NCBI GenBank assembly: GCA_036877525.1
Contig: JAZGTH010000040.1
Coordinates: 1,736,001-1,800,000 of the forward strand
DNA: 64,000 bases
Direction: 5' to 3'
Source: Chromobotia macracanthus
Taxonomy: Eukaryota; Chordata; Actinopteri; Cypriniformes; Botiidae
In this document: positions 40,637 through 51,700 of the stretch, in pieces
Layout: every line of letters begins with the position of its first letter
Position numbering within the stretch: the first letter of the stretch is position 1
Translations under genes and position numbers: made by a program
Notes under the pieces: generated by a model
What the model was told of the DNA's origin: nothing
Databases searched by the model: none
The model's input: only the letters and a program-made list of their open reading frames with translations

Positions 40637-40907
40637 CTAATTCACTATTGGAGAGAAAAATGATCCAGCCAACATCTGTCATTTGGAAAATGTAACACCA
40701 GAAGAGTGAAACCCCATTAAAACTCTTAATTTGTGTAACAAATATTCATTTAAGTTATATTCAAATATTCATTTATTTAATTTTATGTTCTGTAGCTTCA
40801 GTACTATATTTTTATAAGCTTTTAAAACCTGTTGACTTTATAACGCCAACTTTATCTGCCCTAACACTAACCTATGTACTTCCCAAAAACTTTTCCTTGT
40901 GTCCTTT

Positions 40908-40913
40908 AATAAA
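40908..40913 (+). promoter_or_regulatory. Poly(A) signal of unknown gene copy 1
   Basis: AATAAA in CCTTTAATAAACGTAC is conserved at the equivalent site of copy 2 (44869-44874), about 270 bp after the stop. Confidence 0.65.
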
Positions 40914-41562
40914 CGTACATCATGACAAAACAATTTTGTCATTCCTTATTGTAAAAACATGATCCTAGGTCAAATCATATAAGAAGTAATATTGCATATA
41001 ATGATTAATCAGGTGTAAACCACACTGTGTGGCAGTTCTGCTGTTGCTCTCTGTTGTATATGGTTCAGCAGAGTCATTCCGGTTTTGTCCAGTGGGGCTG
41101 AATTCTAGAGAACTCTCCAAGTATGAGGGATATGTAATTAACAGTGTACACTAACAAGTGCACTAACAAGTGATAGAGGTGATGTAATGACAAAGTAATA
41201 ATGGTGTAATACCATGTATTTTATAATACACTGTGTTATTACGATGATATTAAAACATGGAAATAGACAGGAAGTAAAATTTTGCAAAAATACCATAAAA
41301 TGGACACTAGCATTAATACCTGGATAGATAAGCAAATGAATAGGTGTCTGTGAGTAACTGGAAAGTATCCTAGTGAGCAAAACAAAGTCAACCAAAACTT
41401 TTTAGAAACAAACTGTCTTAACCGGGAGAGCAAGTTTTCCTTTGGCACATTAACAAGACACTGCTGCAACTAGACAAGGAATACTGTTTGGTTATTGAAA
41501 GATTTAACTATTATGAAGATCATACAGATTGTTATAGAAGTTTATCTCACACTGATAAATGT

Positions 41563-41596
41563 TTTGGTGTATGGCATGATATGGCCATACACCAAA
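41563..41596. repeat. Perfect 13-bp hairpin in the inter-unit spacer
   Basis: TTTGGTGTATGGC (41563-41575) and GCCATACACCAAA (41584-41596) are exact reverse complements around an 8-nt loop. The spacer after unit 2 (45.16-45.48 kb) has no counterpart. Confidence 0.9.
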
Positions 41597-42127
41597 GAGA
41601 GTAGGGTCTGCAAGGGTTTAAAAAATCGGCAAAGCAGAGTCGTGATTATTGCAGATTCCTGTTGCTTCTAGTGAATGCAGACTAGAGCTGTGGTCTTTAT
41701 TGGGTGGAGCAGGGCTGAAATGCAGCTGGGTCTGTCAGTCTAAGATGTCCTCTTCACTGTGAGCTGGTTGGGTGAATTCAACATTGCAACATGTGGTTTT
41801 CCATAGTGAGAAAGTTCTGCATGACTTGATTCCATCTTTGTATAGCAAATCAGAATCATTAAACTGGAACAACTTGTTTTCATTGGTCTACCAAAACCAA
41901 AAGTGCAAATGTGATGAGCAAACGCTTGTGCTCAAAAAACAAGAACTGTAAAGACTCACATGCCTTTTAGCTCTCTCAGACGATGGTGATTTTTGGTATG
42001 TAGGACCGTACATGCCAAATATTTTTTTCTGCTGTTTATTAAATAGATACAAAGACTTAAATGTTTAGGCTGTGTGGATCACAAAATACTGAAAATTCCA
42101 TCAGAAACGATGAGCCAAAAAATCTTT

Positions 42128-42327
42128 TTACATTTGAGAAGACCAGAAGACCAGCACAGATGAAAAATATACACCGAGGTGTTGTAAAGTAGTGAAGTTT
42201 CTCAAAAGGATATCAAATCTGTTATGTAAAGGTTTAAGATAAACGACGACAGAAGGAATGGAAAGTCGTCCAGAGCCAGCGATGAGACCTTCCAGATAAT
42301 ACAGCCACATAGAGGTAAAAGAATACA
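42128..42327 (-). CDS. Conserved - strand ORF, possible terminal exon (unit 2)
   Basis: The - strand is open for about 66 codons to a TAA stop, and a - strand AATAAA lies about 90 bp beyond (TTTATT at 42035-42040 on the + strand). A possible acceptor (TTCTGCAG) precedes it. The paralogous stretch in unit 3 (45642-45845) is also open and stops at the aligned place. Over the first 25 shared codons from WLYY to VVVY, about nine of 13 differences are at third positions and the replacements are mostly conservative (I/V, A/T, S/T, E/D). The core reads GSGRLSIP then S or T and VVVY. I do not recognise it. Acceptor phase differs from unit 3, and no upstream exon was found. Confidence 0.35.
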
Positions 42328-43189
42328 CTGCAGAAAGACATTTACTGTTGAATTTAATTTCAATTAATAAAAAATTCTATGTGAAAAAATCACTTTGATC
42401 CCTTCTGCAGTTTAAAAAGCTGTTTACTGATATTTAAAGCTGAAAGTTAACTAAAAACGTGACACACGACGTAAAACACAACGTGACACACAACGTCACA
42501 CGCTTCTGAAATAGTACTGCGAATGGTGGTAAGAAGTGAACAAAAAACTATGGTAACATTTTAATATTACTCTCATGTGGACCTGTGTTTTATTTTTTAG
42601 ATCAGAATGTAAAAAAACAAGCTTTTCCGAAATGCATTAAACTAAGTGAACACGTTAACTGATCTTTTGTGAACTGGTGTATTTATCAACATGTAGTAGG
42701 TTAGCATTAGCTTGTGTGTCTCGCTCATGTGAACTCTAGCTCAAACGTTATTTTAAGATTTGAGGAACTTGATGTTATCATTCGATTGTTTATGTCAGAC
42801 TGTGAAAATGGGTGTTGTAATTGATCAATATCTAGTTAGTTCATAGTTTTAATGATAAACAGTCTTTCACGCCTTAGACAGGAAGTGGAATCGGCGACGT
42901 GTCCATCAGAGAAGAACAAAACCTGGTCAAATCCACATGGAATAGCAATAATTATAATAATTAATTAGCTGAGGTTGTATGACATGTCATAGCAATTTTA
43001 TGAATTGATGTAAACCCAAATTTGGTTGGAAACCAATATGACTGGCTTCTAAATATTGAGTCTTTAAGTGTTAGACATTACTGGACAAAGACTGAAAGTT
43101 CAAATTTAAGGGCATTTTATTGACTGAAATACTGTACAATGTGGCTTATTAGGAGTATCTTTTTCTCATTTTACTTTTCTTCTTTACAG

Positions 43190-44460
43190 GTTCCAGTTCA
43201 GTGTGAAGATACTGTTAAAGTATGTTTGTTTGTATTTTACAATAGAGAACAAATGATCTTACAGACATTACTGAAAGTTTTAAGATATGTTGGAAAAGAC
43301 CTGAAGTCCTTATTAAAGCCAATTAATCATTTTAATGGCTAATAACTGATTCTTTTTTTTTGACAACTCTTTGCAGATTTCAACTGTCTGTCAGGACAAC
43401 CCACTTGGGTTTTACGGTGTGGTGGTCTATGATTATTTATCCCTCCCCCTAGAGACGTGCACTCCATTTGTAGAAGGATCACCAGATTACAGGTAAACCT
43501 TTGAAATTAACCATTTACACATTTTGTATTAGATTTTTTGTCTTTTGATATTTGTATTAATACAGAACATCAGGCATAATATTTGTTTTCTTCTAAGTCA
43601 TTTTAGGATGGTAGTTCCTGGACAAAATCAGGATGATGGTGGAGGTAATGGTGAGTTATACAGTGAATATATTTATGTTTATACTCAACATTAAAATCAA
43701 GACTTACTTTCTTAATACACATTCTTGGTCTTATCTTTCATGATACATCTGTGTGTGTTACTACAAGGCAAAAAACGTTTCAACCTGCTGGTAACATTAG
43801 TCATGAGGTTATTAGTCATAATGTTTCAGGGGGAAGTAGACCTCCACATTTAACTGCAAACTTGCAATTTTGTCTTGCTAAATACTGGTAGGTGACACCC
43901 ACTTTTTACAATCCAGTCAATTCCTAATGGATATAATCAAGTCCCACTCTTAATTTTTATCTTATTCTGAGGCCCTTGGAAATACATCACAAAAGTAAAA
44001 TGAGTTGTTAAGCTGCTTTATATTGCTTTGTATCTCGCATCATAAATCCTTCACTGTCTTGTGTTCCATACAACATACCTTCACTGTAAATTCTTTGTGT
44101 GTTGTCTTGTGGCATGTTGTTTTAGTGTATGTTTTGTTTCCTCAGCAGCTGGCCTAGTGCATGGTTCATTTGGTGTGAATGGACATGTCCGTTTACCTGC
44201 AGACATCTACACAAACGTTTTAAATGCTAACCTCAGCCAAACTGTCAGAGATGGTGAGAAATTTAGCACAGAACACTGTGTATTGTTATTGTTGTAGATT
44301 CACTCACAAAAAAGGCTGTCTTGATCTACATCTCCTGCTAGGACTCCTGCCATCTGGGAACAGCCCTGAGATAATGGAAGCAGAAAGACGTTGCAAAAAA
44401 GATACATGTGTTCATCTAAAGTGTAAGAAGAGAAAAGCTAAGAGAAGGGGAAGAAAATAA
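43190..44460 (+). CDS. Unknown gene, copy 2: Cys-containing protein with basic tail (partial)
   Basis: Inferred exons are 43190-43219, 43377-43492, 43607-43650, 44146-44253 and 44315-44460 (TAA), 148 codons with compatible phases, plus an unlocated 5' exon. The first exon is only 30 nt (VPVQCEDTVK) but has good splice sites. The product has cysteines in VPVQCEDTVK, ISTVCQDNP and LETCTPF, a hydrophobic stretch LDLHLLLGLLPSG, then the tail RRCKKDTCVHLKCKK and KRKAKRRGRK. The tail exon differs from copy 1 at only about seven of 146 positions, far fewer than the flanking DNA, which points to selection or gene conversion. The last intron would be only 61 nt (55 in copy 1), short for a vertebrate, and is itself well conserved, so the join is uncertain. 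An alternative frame through it remains open into the tail from an ATG at 44224. Function unknown. Confidence 0.55.
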
Positions 44461-44625
44461 CTCCCAGTGGTCTGATAATAAATAATTCACTATAAGAATA
44501 AAAACACTTAAATTAAATAACAAATATTCATATAATATAATGTTCTGTAGCTTTATTACTGTAGCTTTATTACTTTGCAATAAGCTTTTTTACAATAAAC
44601 TTGTTGACTTTGTAACACTAACTTT

Positions 44626-44806
44626 GTCAAGTTCAAGTTTATTTATATAGCACTTTTCACAATGGCACGCTGTTACAAAGCAGCTGTACAAATAAAAAAT
44701 ATCCAAAGAAATTTAACAGTGAAAAAAAATAATATTTAATTGAAAATGAATTTGAAAATCAAAGAAAATTAACATTTTGGGAAAAATAAAATTTAAATTA
44801 ATAAGC
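44626..44806. mobile_element. Repeat insertion in the 3' UTR of copy 2
   Basis: Copy 1 reads continuously CCAACTTTATCTGCCC, whereas copy 2 is interrupted after CTAACTTT by about 180 bp that resumes at CACTTTATCTGCCC, with ACTTT possibly duplicated. The insert starts with the widespread fish repeat CAAGTTCAAGTTTATTTATA followed by TAGCACTTTTCACAATGGC, then A-rich sequence. It therefore entered after the tandem duplication. Confidence 0.75.
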
Positions 44807-44868
44807 ACTTTATCTGCCCTATAGGCACTAATTTATGTACTGCTCAAAAACATTGCCTTGTGTCTTTT

Positions 44869-44874
44869 AATAAA
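44869..44874 (+). promoter_or_regulatory. Poly(A) signal of unknown gene copy 2
   Basis: AATAAA in CTTTTAATAAACGTAC is the aligned counterpart of 40908-40913. It is displaced further from the stop by the repeat insertion. Confidence 0.65.
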
Positions 44875-45484
44875 CGTACTTCAGAACAAACAATTTTGTC
44901 ATTCCTGATTGTAAACACATGAAACGAGTTCTCTACATGAAACGAGTTCTATTGTGAAAACAATCTTAGTTCAAATCATATACGTTATATTACATATAAT
45001 TATTAAACTGGTGTAAACCCCATTGTGTAACAGTTCTGCTTTTTCTCTCTGCTGTATATGGTTCAACTGAGTCATTCTGATATTATCCTGCGGGGCTGAA
45101 ATCTAGAGATCTCATTGAGTATGAGGGATATGTAAATAACAGTGTACACTAACAAGCTCACAATGAGTTCAACCAATACAAAAAAAGAAACTTAGGGAGG
45201 TGAGGTAATGATGAGGTTATCTTGAGCAGTTTGAGTATTGTTTGTAAAGACAGACATTACGGCAATGTCAAATGATGCCTGGGACACTATTAAAAGTTGT
45301 AAGATATGTTGCATAAGACCTCAAGTCCTTATTGAAAGACTAGTTAATAATTAATGATTGTTTGTAACAAAAGACATAAAAGAAGTATAGAAATAAGTAA
45401 AAAAAACTTAATACTTAAAAACACCCACTTTTTACAATCCAGTTAATTCCTGATGGATATAATCAAGTCCCACTCTTATACGGA

Positions 45485-46150
45485 GTCACATGCCTTTTAG
45501 CTTTTTCAGCTGTTATTGTTTTCTGGTATGTAGGACTCTGTACATGACAGGGGATGTAAGAGAAATTAGTATAATTTCCACTGTTTATTAAATAGATACA
45601 AAGAGTCTAGTCTTAAATTGGAAAGAAAGAGCCAAAACATTTTACAATTGCTGAGAGGACCTGAGGAAGACCAGCACGGAGGAAACATCTACACCAGGGT
45701 CACATAAATTACTGAAGTTTCTAAAAGAGATATAAAATCTATTATGTAGAGGTGGATGATAAACAACTACAGTGGGAATAGAAAGCCGTCCTGAGCCAGT
45801 GACAAGACCATCCTGATAATACAGCCATATTGAGGTAAGACAATGCTACACAAAAAAGGCATTATTTTCTGTCATACTTAATTTTAGTTTAACAAAATTC
45901 TATGTGAGAATTCTATGTGAAAAAATTAGGTCCTTCTGTATTATTAAGAAGCTATTTACTGGTATCTTTAGAAGAGGGATAAACAACTAAATGTTCATTT
46001 TTGATGATCAGAGGTCACGTGCAACATGACATCATGCACATTAAGCATTATTTCCATCTATTTGACATCCCAAAATGGCAGCTACAACTGAGCACAATGA
46101 GATGTAACATAAATATAACTCCAATGTGAGCCTATGTTTTAAATATGAGC
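45485..46150 (+). repeat. Tandem unit 3 (truncated: 5' module only)
   Basis: Collinear with 41.945-42.64 kb, from CACATGCCTTTTAGC through CTATGTGAAAAAAT to the region of CCAATGTGAGCCTATG. Similarity then stops and no gene module follows. Confidence 0.75.
45642..45845 (-). CDS. Conserved - strand ORF, possible terminal exon (unit 3)
   Basis: A 68-codon - strand frame runs from a strong candidate acceptor (TTTTTTGTGTAG on the - strand) to TAA, with a - strand AATAAA about 50 bp beyond (TTTATT at 45584-45589 on the + strand). It aligns with 42128-42327, sharing WLYY, GSGRLSIP, VVVY, PLHNRF, RNF and SSVLVF. There is no ATG near the start, so upstream exons would be needed. On the + strand the same segment ends in a good donor (GAGGTAAGA), so a + strand untranslated exon is the competing reading. 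Confidence 0.35.
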   Translation of the reverse strand, partial: HCLTSIWLYYQDGLVTGSGRLSIPTVVVYHPPLHNRFYISFRNFSNLCDPGVDVSSVLVFLRSSQQL

Positions 46151-48480
46151 CATGTTTATTATTATATATTAATAATATTATGCTTATATAGTGTTTAGTC
46201 TTTGTTCAATGTTGTATTGCTGTTTTGCTATGTCATTGGGCTGGTTTCGACAGCTATTTTGTAGCAGTTGACGGTTGGTCTGTCATACTGGTTGTGAACT
46301 TTTGAACCAGCTTTTTGGCCCCTCACAAAACAGGTTATGACTGGTTATGATCCTACCATTTTCCGAACCTGCATCCTTTGCAGGATTGCAGGAAGGGCTG
46401 GATCATACCCCAGCATATATTTTCAATGATTTAATTTAATAAAACCAAGATATATGTGATTTTGTTAACTGAAGTGTATTTTGTTATGTATTAAATATAT
46501 TTAAACTTATGACCTCAACTTTTCTTTGTGATAAACTTTCAAGGCCACGTTTCTGAGTGTGCCGATATGTGTGGCATATACTGCTATAAACTATTACTGC
46601 TAACGATTTGCTTTTTGATCCCTTAATTTCAAAATATAAGCACTTTTTTGAGTTATTATTTTAAGTTTCACTAGCCTTGTTTTTTGCTTAGGGCTGGAGT
46701 CATTAATAGGAATGTTGGTAAGACCTTAGACCCACATGATATGACAATCTTTATGTCTAAAGACATTTCTTTAGCCCCTCATTTTCAGGGCATGTCAATT
46801 CATTTGTCAAAACAAATATGATCTGTTCCAATTCAGCATCTCCTCCAAAGCATCCAGTGTATTACTTTGAGATGGCTCTATCTGTTCCAGTACCAAATGA
46901 ACACCAATGACTATCTACCAGCAGTTCACATCTACCCACATCTCATTGATGCTGACACATTTGTAATCTTTGTAATTCCCTAAACTCAGAATTAGATTTA
47001 TAAAGTTGAATGTAAAACACTAGCTCATGATTAGAATGTGCTAAAGATGGTTTCCTGCTTGCTTTGAATAACACATTAAGAATGTTTTCCCCATTGTGAA
47101 TGTTTTCATGTTAAAACAATAAAAATATGCTTTCTTGAACGTTATAATAAATTTAAAATTATTAAAATGTATTCATTACTATTGTTCTAAACATACACCA
47201 TTTTGGGAGCCAAAATTTTGAACCAAAATAGAGATTTTGTGTTTTTTGTCCTTACAATAGCAGTGGATTATGACCAGTTTCAAGTTATATAGCTATCATG
47301 AACATAGATAGCTAGACTGTGTTTTAAAAGGATAGTTTTTAAAATTTGCTGTTATTTTCATATTTTCATCCTCAGGCCATCCATGGTGTATGTGACATTT
47401 TCTTCAGCACTCCTTCAGTATTAAAGATTTTTAGTTGAAGTCGTGTCACTGGTGATTCATAAAGTGCAAGTTCATGGGTGTTGAATCTTTAGGATTCAAA
47501 AAAGCAGATATAACAAACACAAAATTAACCCCCCGCAGCTCCTGACGATATTTTTAGGCCTTAGTGGTCTGAACATTGTTTAGAAAAACTGAACATTGTT
47601 TACAAAATTACATTTGTATGCCATTAGGACACTTGGAATATACAACACAAGTTGCATGGAGTTCTTTTATAAAGCATTTGCATCTTTTTGATGTGGAAGC
47701 TCGCATTCCAGTGCGCTCAGGACTGTTTACCTGAGGCTGTGGATTGAAAGTTACAATGTTTTACGTAATGTTCAGTTCCTTGCACATAACCATTTTACTT
47801 CATATTTCCTATTTTTTTGATATTTAGTTTTTTCCCATGTTTTTCTTTCTTTCTTGTTGCTCTGTGATGATATAGCCCCATTATTTTTCTATATTGTTAT
47901 ATAATAAAACCGCTGGTGTATTCCCTGGTTGCAGCAACAAAGCAGGTTTTCGTGCGAATACCTGCCTCGCGGTGAGTAAATAATGACCAAGTCTTGGGTA
48001 AACTTACTCTTTAAAATACTACTTTTATACTTACCCACACCCAGTTTATACAAGAAGTTTAAAGCAAGCATATATATAAAAAGTAGACAACGTATAAGAT
48101 TCTAATTTATTTTGCTGTGTTTGGATCATCAGTTTTCTTCAATACCAGAACAACTGGATGTTGTGAGGAGGCACCTTCAGCAGAGCTCTGGGAGCGAGAC
48201 ACAGACACTATCAAGCTTGAATCAAGCTTGTTTATTTCCTCAACAGAAACAGATTATACTGAACAGAAACAGGATGCACCTGAAACTGTCTCAAGCAATC
48301 AAACAGCTGGCTTATATTTTATTACCATGTTAGAGGGTTAGAAACAACAGCTACAGGATGTGTTCTAGACTTCCCTATGCAACAGAGTATATAGTATTAA
48401 AAAGGATACATCAAAACTCTTGTCTATGTCCTAAATAATCTAACACAGAGATTAATTTAATTTAATAGAAGGCCTTGGCT
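46151..48480. other. Spacer between tandem units and tada2a
   Basis: AT-rich sequence without a supported gene. The right half is mostly a MITE (47.33-48.02 kb). A segment at 48.11-48.40 kb with a repeated AAGCTTGAATCAAGCTTG palindrome could be a further decayed element. Confidence 0.5.
47330..48020. mobile_element. Large MITE / non-autonomous DNA transposon
   Basis: The left end AAAAGGATAGTTTTTAAAAT is followed by TTCATCCTCAGGCCATCC, TGATTCATAAAGTGCAAG and related motifs. The right end GGTGAGTAAATAATGACC to TGGGTAAACTTACTCTTTAA is an imperfect inverted copy of the left end. The interior is non-coding. The termini belong to the same broad family as 35.87 and 50.61 kb. Confidence 0.55.
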
Positions 48481-48489
48481 TATGTGACA

Positions 48490-48789
48490 CGAGATCTGAC
48501 TGTTGTCTGTTTTGCACGCAGGTGCAGCTGGGGGGCGCTGTAGCGAAAGCAGCCAGTTTTTCTTCTTCGTGGGAAGTACATTTAACACAGATCGGCACAG
48601 CGGAGTGTTTACATGCGCAGTAATGTTTAAACGTTGCATAAGATCTGTGTTTTCTTTCATTGTGTTAACGATGAGACTTAGCCGAAGCCGTTGAGTGTCA
48701 GTCAATAAAAGATATAGCTGCGCTGAAAACTCTTGAAAACAAGAAATATATTTTGTATCTGCTTACAGTCAGATATCATTATCCGCAGC
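48490..48789 (+). promoter_or_regulatory. Probable tada2a promoter and 5' UTR
   Basis: A CpG-containing stretch (GGGGGCGCTGTAGCGAAAGC at 48531-48550, TTACATGCGCAGTAATG with an NRF1-like half site at about 48609-48625) lies directly upstream of the tada2a start codon. No TATA box is obvious, as expected for a housekeeping gene. The transcription start is not determined; CTTACAG at about 48763-48769 might mark a 5' UTR intron. Confidence 0.5.
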
Positions 48790-51700
48790 ATGGATCGACT
48801 GGCGTCTTTTGGAAGTAAGTATATCTCAACGCTGCAATTTAATCCCATATCTGCTATTTTTATGCTAACTGGGACAAAAATATAAAAACTGATCATCCTT
48901 TGAAGACGTGTCCCACTGTACACATACAATGATAATACGTACCATAGTTTTTACACTGTGTGAATATGGTAATCATTCATTGACTGTTTAGCAGATTACA
49001 GTGATATTCTGTATCACTGTATTATCATTTTTGATAATATTTACATTTTTAATAAAGTGGTGGTTAATCTCATTATTGTCTACCAGTTATAACTGTAGTA
49101 TCAGTGGAAGCCTGTTGTGTATCATGATCACTGTGGTCAGTTTTGGTATGTGTCTGTTGATGTTGCTGTAAAAAATAATCTCTGAAATTATCTTCTGAAT
49201 ACAATTTATATCTTGATGCTTTGCAGATGATCCTTTTGATAAGCCTCCTTGTCGTGGGTGCTCCTCTTATCTAGTGGAGCCCTACATTAAGTGCGCTGAA
49301 TGCGGACCTTCACCTTTTCTCCTGTGTCTGCAGGTAGATCAACTGGATTGAGAGTCTCATCACTTTATGTACAAGTCATATTTACTGTCATTGTCACTTT
49401 AGATATGTTGTATATATGATTTGGTAATCTCTGTTACAGTGCTTTACTAGAGGATATGAGTATAAAAAGCATCAGAGTGACCACAAGTATGAAATCATGG
49501 TAAGATAGCAATTTGAATTAAAATAAATACACTGATTTAAAAAGATTTGTCTTTGAAATGTGTAATTAGTTTAACATTTAATATTTATAAGTAACTTTTA
49601 AATATTAAACCAGAAGTGTGCAAAGTGTTGAAATTGCACTAGTTGTTAATTTGTGCTTATTTATGTAAATCTGGTTAAATGAGTAAGTTTCTGCTGACAC
49701 TCTGCTGTACATTCTGTGCCCCATATCTTCAATCTTGTTTCTATCTTCTAGACGTCTGATTTTCCTGTATTAGACCCTGGCTGGACTGCTCAAGAGGAGA
49801 TGGCACTTTTAGAAGCTGTCATGGACTGTGGTTTTGGTAACTGGTCAGTGTAGTCTCTCACCTCAATACCAATTCTACAATTCTTGTAGATCAAGGATAG
49901 AGTATAAAATACCATCTGTAGAAGATAGATTGTTATCTAAGACACATTGAGGCTTTGAGATATTTCTTCAGGCAGGATGTGGCTTATCAGATGCGTACCA
50001 AGACCAAAGAGGAATGTGAAGGTCACTACATGAAGAATTTCATCAACAATCCTCTGTTCTCCTCCACTCTGCTCAATCTCAGACAGATGGAAGAACATCT
50101 GTCCAGAACAGCAGACACAGCCATTCCCTTTAAGCGTAAGGGAGCACCTGTTAACATTAAAACCTGCTCAATGATAAACTACTGTTGTGTAAAACTGACA
50201 CTAAATATATACACAAACAAGAACTGAACAAATTGCATGTCATTGCAAAAATGAATGTCTAAATATCATTTTATATACATTTTAAAATATTCCTGCTTTC
50301 ACATACCATGAAAACGTACAGTGACTGGTGGTTGCCAAGTTCTAAAAAAAACCACACACATTTCTTTGAATTGGGTTAGCCTTTTACAGTTAGAGTTTGG
50401 TCAGTTTGTCTGACAGCATTTGGGTTAGTTATTATCAATCAGACCATCTTTTTTGCAGAGAAAATATGTTTTTGTGATCTGTTGTTCTTTCAGTATGGCC
50501 ACGTCTGTTTGTCATCATAAGCTAAACAGCCCCCTGCAGGCAGTGATTTATCAGCCCACACTTTATCTAGAAGAATGGGCTGCTATGGCCTGCGTTTTGG
50601 TGTTATATGTATAGTTCGCTATCAAATAAAAGGTTTGGTTTACCCACCCTCATTGCATTCCAAACCAGTATGACTGTCTTTGTAAATGTGGAACACTAAA
50701 GCAGAATGTCCAGGCTGCTCTTTTCCTTACAATAAAATAGTAGAGGACCAGGGAAAAACACAATTATAATTTAATTACAAAGTGAGTCAAATAGATAAGA
50801 CACAAAGATCATGCTAAAAGATTTAAACTTAGATGTTTTCTTATTTAATAGTAGTTAAAAGTTGTGTTTTGGTCTTTTTCAGCAACAGATGATCCGCCAA
50901 GACCTTCGTTTGACTCTCAGCTCTCTAGAGATATGGCTGGTTATATGCCAGCTCGGGCAGACTTCATGGAGGTCAGTTCTGTAAAATCACTGTAAATTGT
51001 CAATATATCTGTATATAATTTACAGTGTGTTTAGTTCTCTCTTTCTGTCTTTAAAATTAGGAGTTTGATAATTATGCTGAATGGGATTTGAAAGATATAG
51101 ACTTTGTAGATGATGACTCTGATATTCTTCATGGTAAGTGCCACAATGCAAAAATATAATAGACATAGTACATATACTTGACAGTAGTATTCAGATCCTT
51201 AACCAGTTCTCTATTTTAACTGTTCTCTCTTTTAACTGAAATTAATTTTTCTTTTCACCAAATTGTATATGGTGCCTTATCATGTAAACTAGCTCTTAAC
51301 CCTAATTCTGACATATTTACCTACATTTAAATTAACTTGTTTGTTTTGCCAATATCACTGATACTTCAAATTGTGTGGCTAGTTGAGAAGAGGTGTGCTG
51401 TTACTTTTCAAAGTACTTTAAGCTATCAACATACTATCAGTCACTCAGAACATTGAATCTAGTCATTTATATTATTGCAGTGTTTAATCTTGCAACATGT
51501 GCTTTACTAAATGGGTTTACTGTTTACCTAACATTACATTGTAATGTATACAATATTGTTTCAATTTATTGTTGTCAGAAAGCATAACATTGGTTGTAAC
51601 TTGGTTGTAATGTTGTGAGGTAACAAAATGTGTAATTCAGTACTATAAGTGAATTGGATAAGGGTCATAACCATATAAGCTTTGCACATTTGAATGAAAT

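Larger units (their letters stand above)
39030..41150 (+). repeat. Tandem unit 1 (gene module only)
   Basis: Nearly every part of this 2.1-kb block finds a collinear match about 3.6-4.0 kb downstream in unit 2: the region around GTTAGCATTAGCTTGT, all exons of the unknown gene, the AATAAACGTAC poly(A) site and the GAGTATGAGGGATATGTAA tail. Non-coding parts differ at very roughly 15-20% by eye, so the duplication is not recent. The 5' module seen at 41.94-42.64 kb is missing from unit 1. Confidence 0.85.
41945..45160 (+). repeat. Tandem unit 2 (5' module plus gene module)
   Basis: The 5' module (41.945-42.64 kb) matches the start of unit 3. The gene module (42.64-45.16 kb) matches unit 1. Shared landmarks with unit 3 are CACATGCCTTTTAGC and GTTTATTAAATAGATACAAAGA. 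Landmarks shared with unit 1 are listed under unit 1. Confidence 0.85.

Noticed and set aside
43190..44460. Weak resemblance of the unknown protein (VYDYLSLPLET, basic Cys tail) to VEGF/PDGF growth factors
   Set aside because: The cystine-knot CxGxCC core is missing, exon structure differs, and the match is too short to be meaningful.
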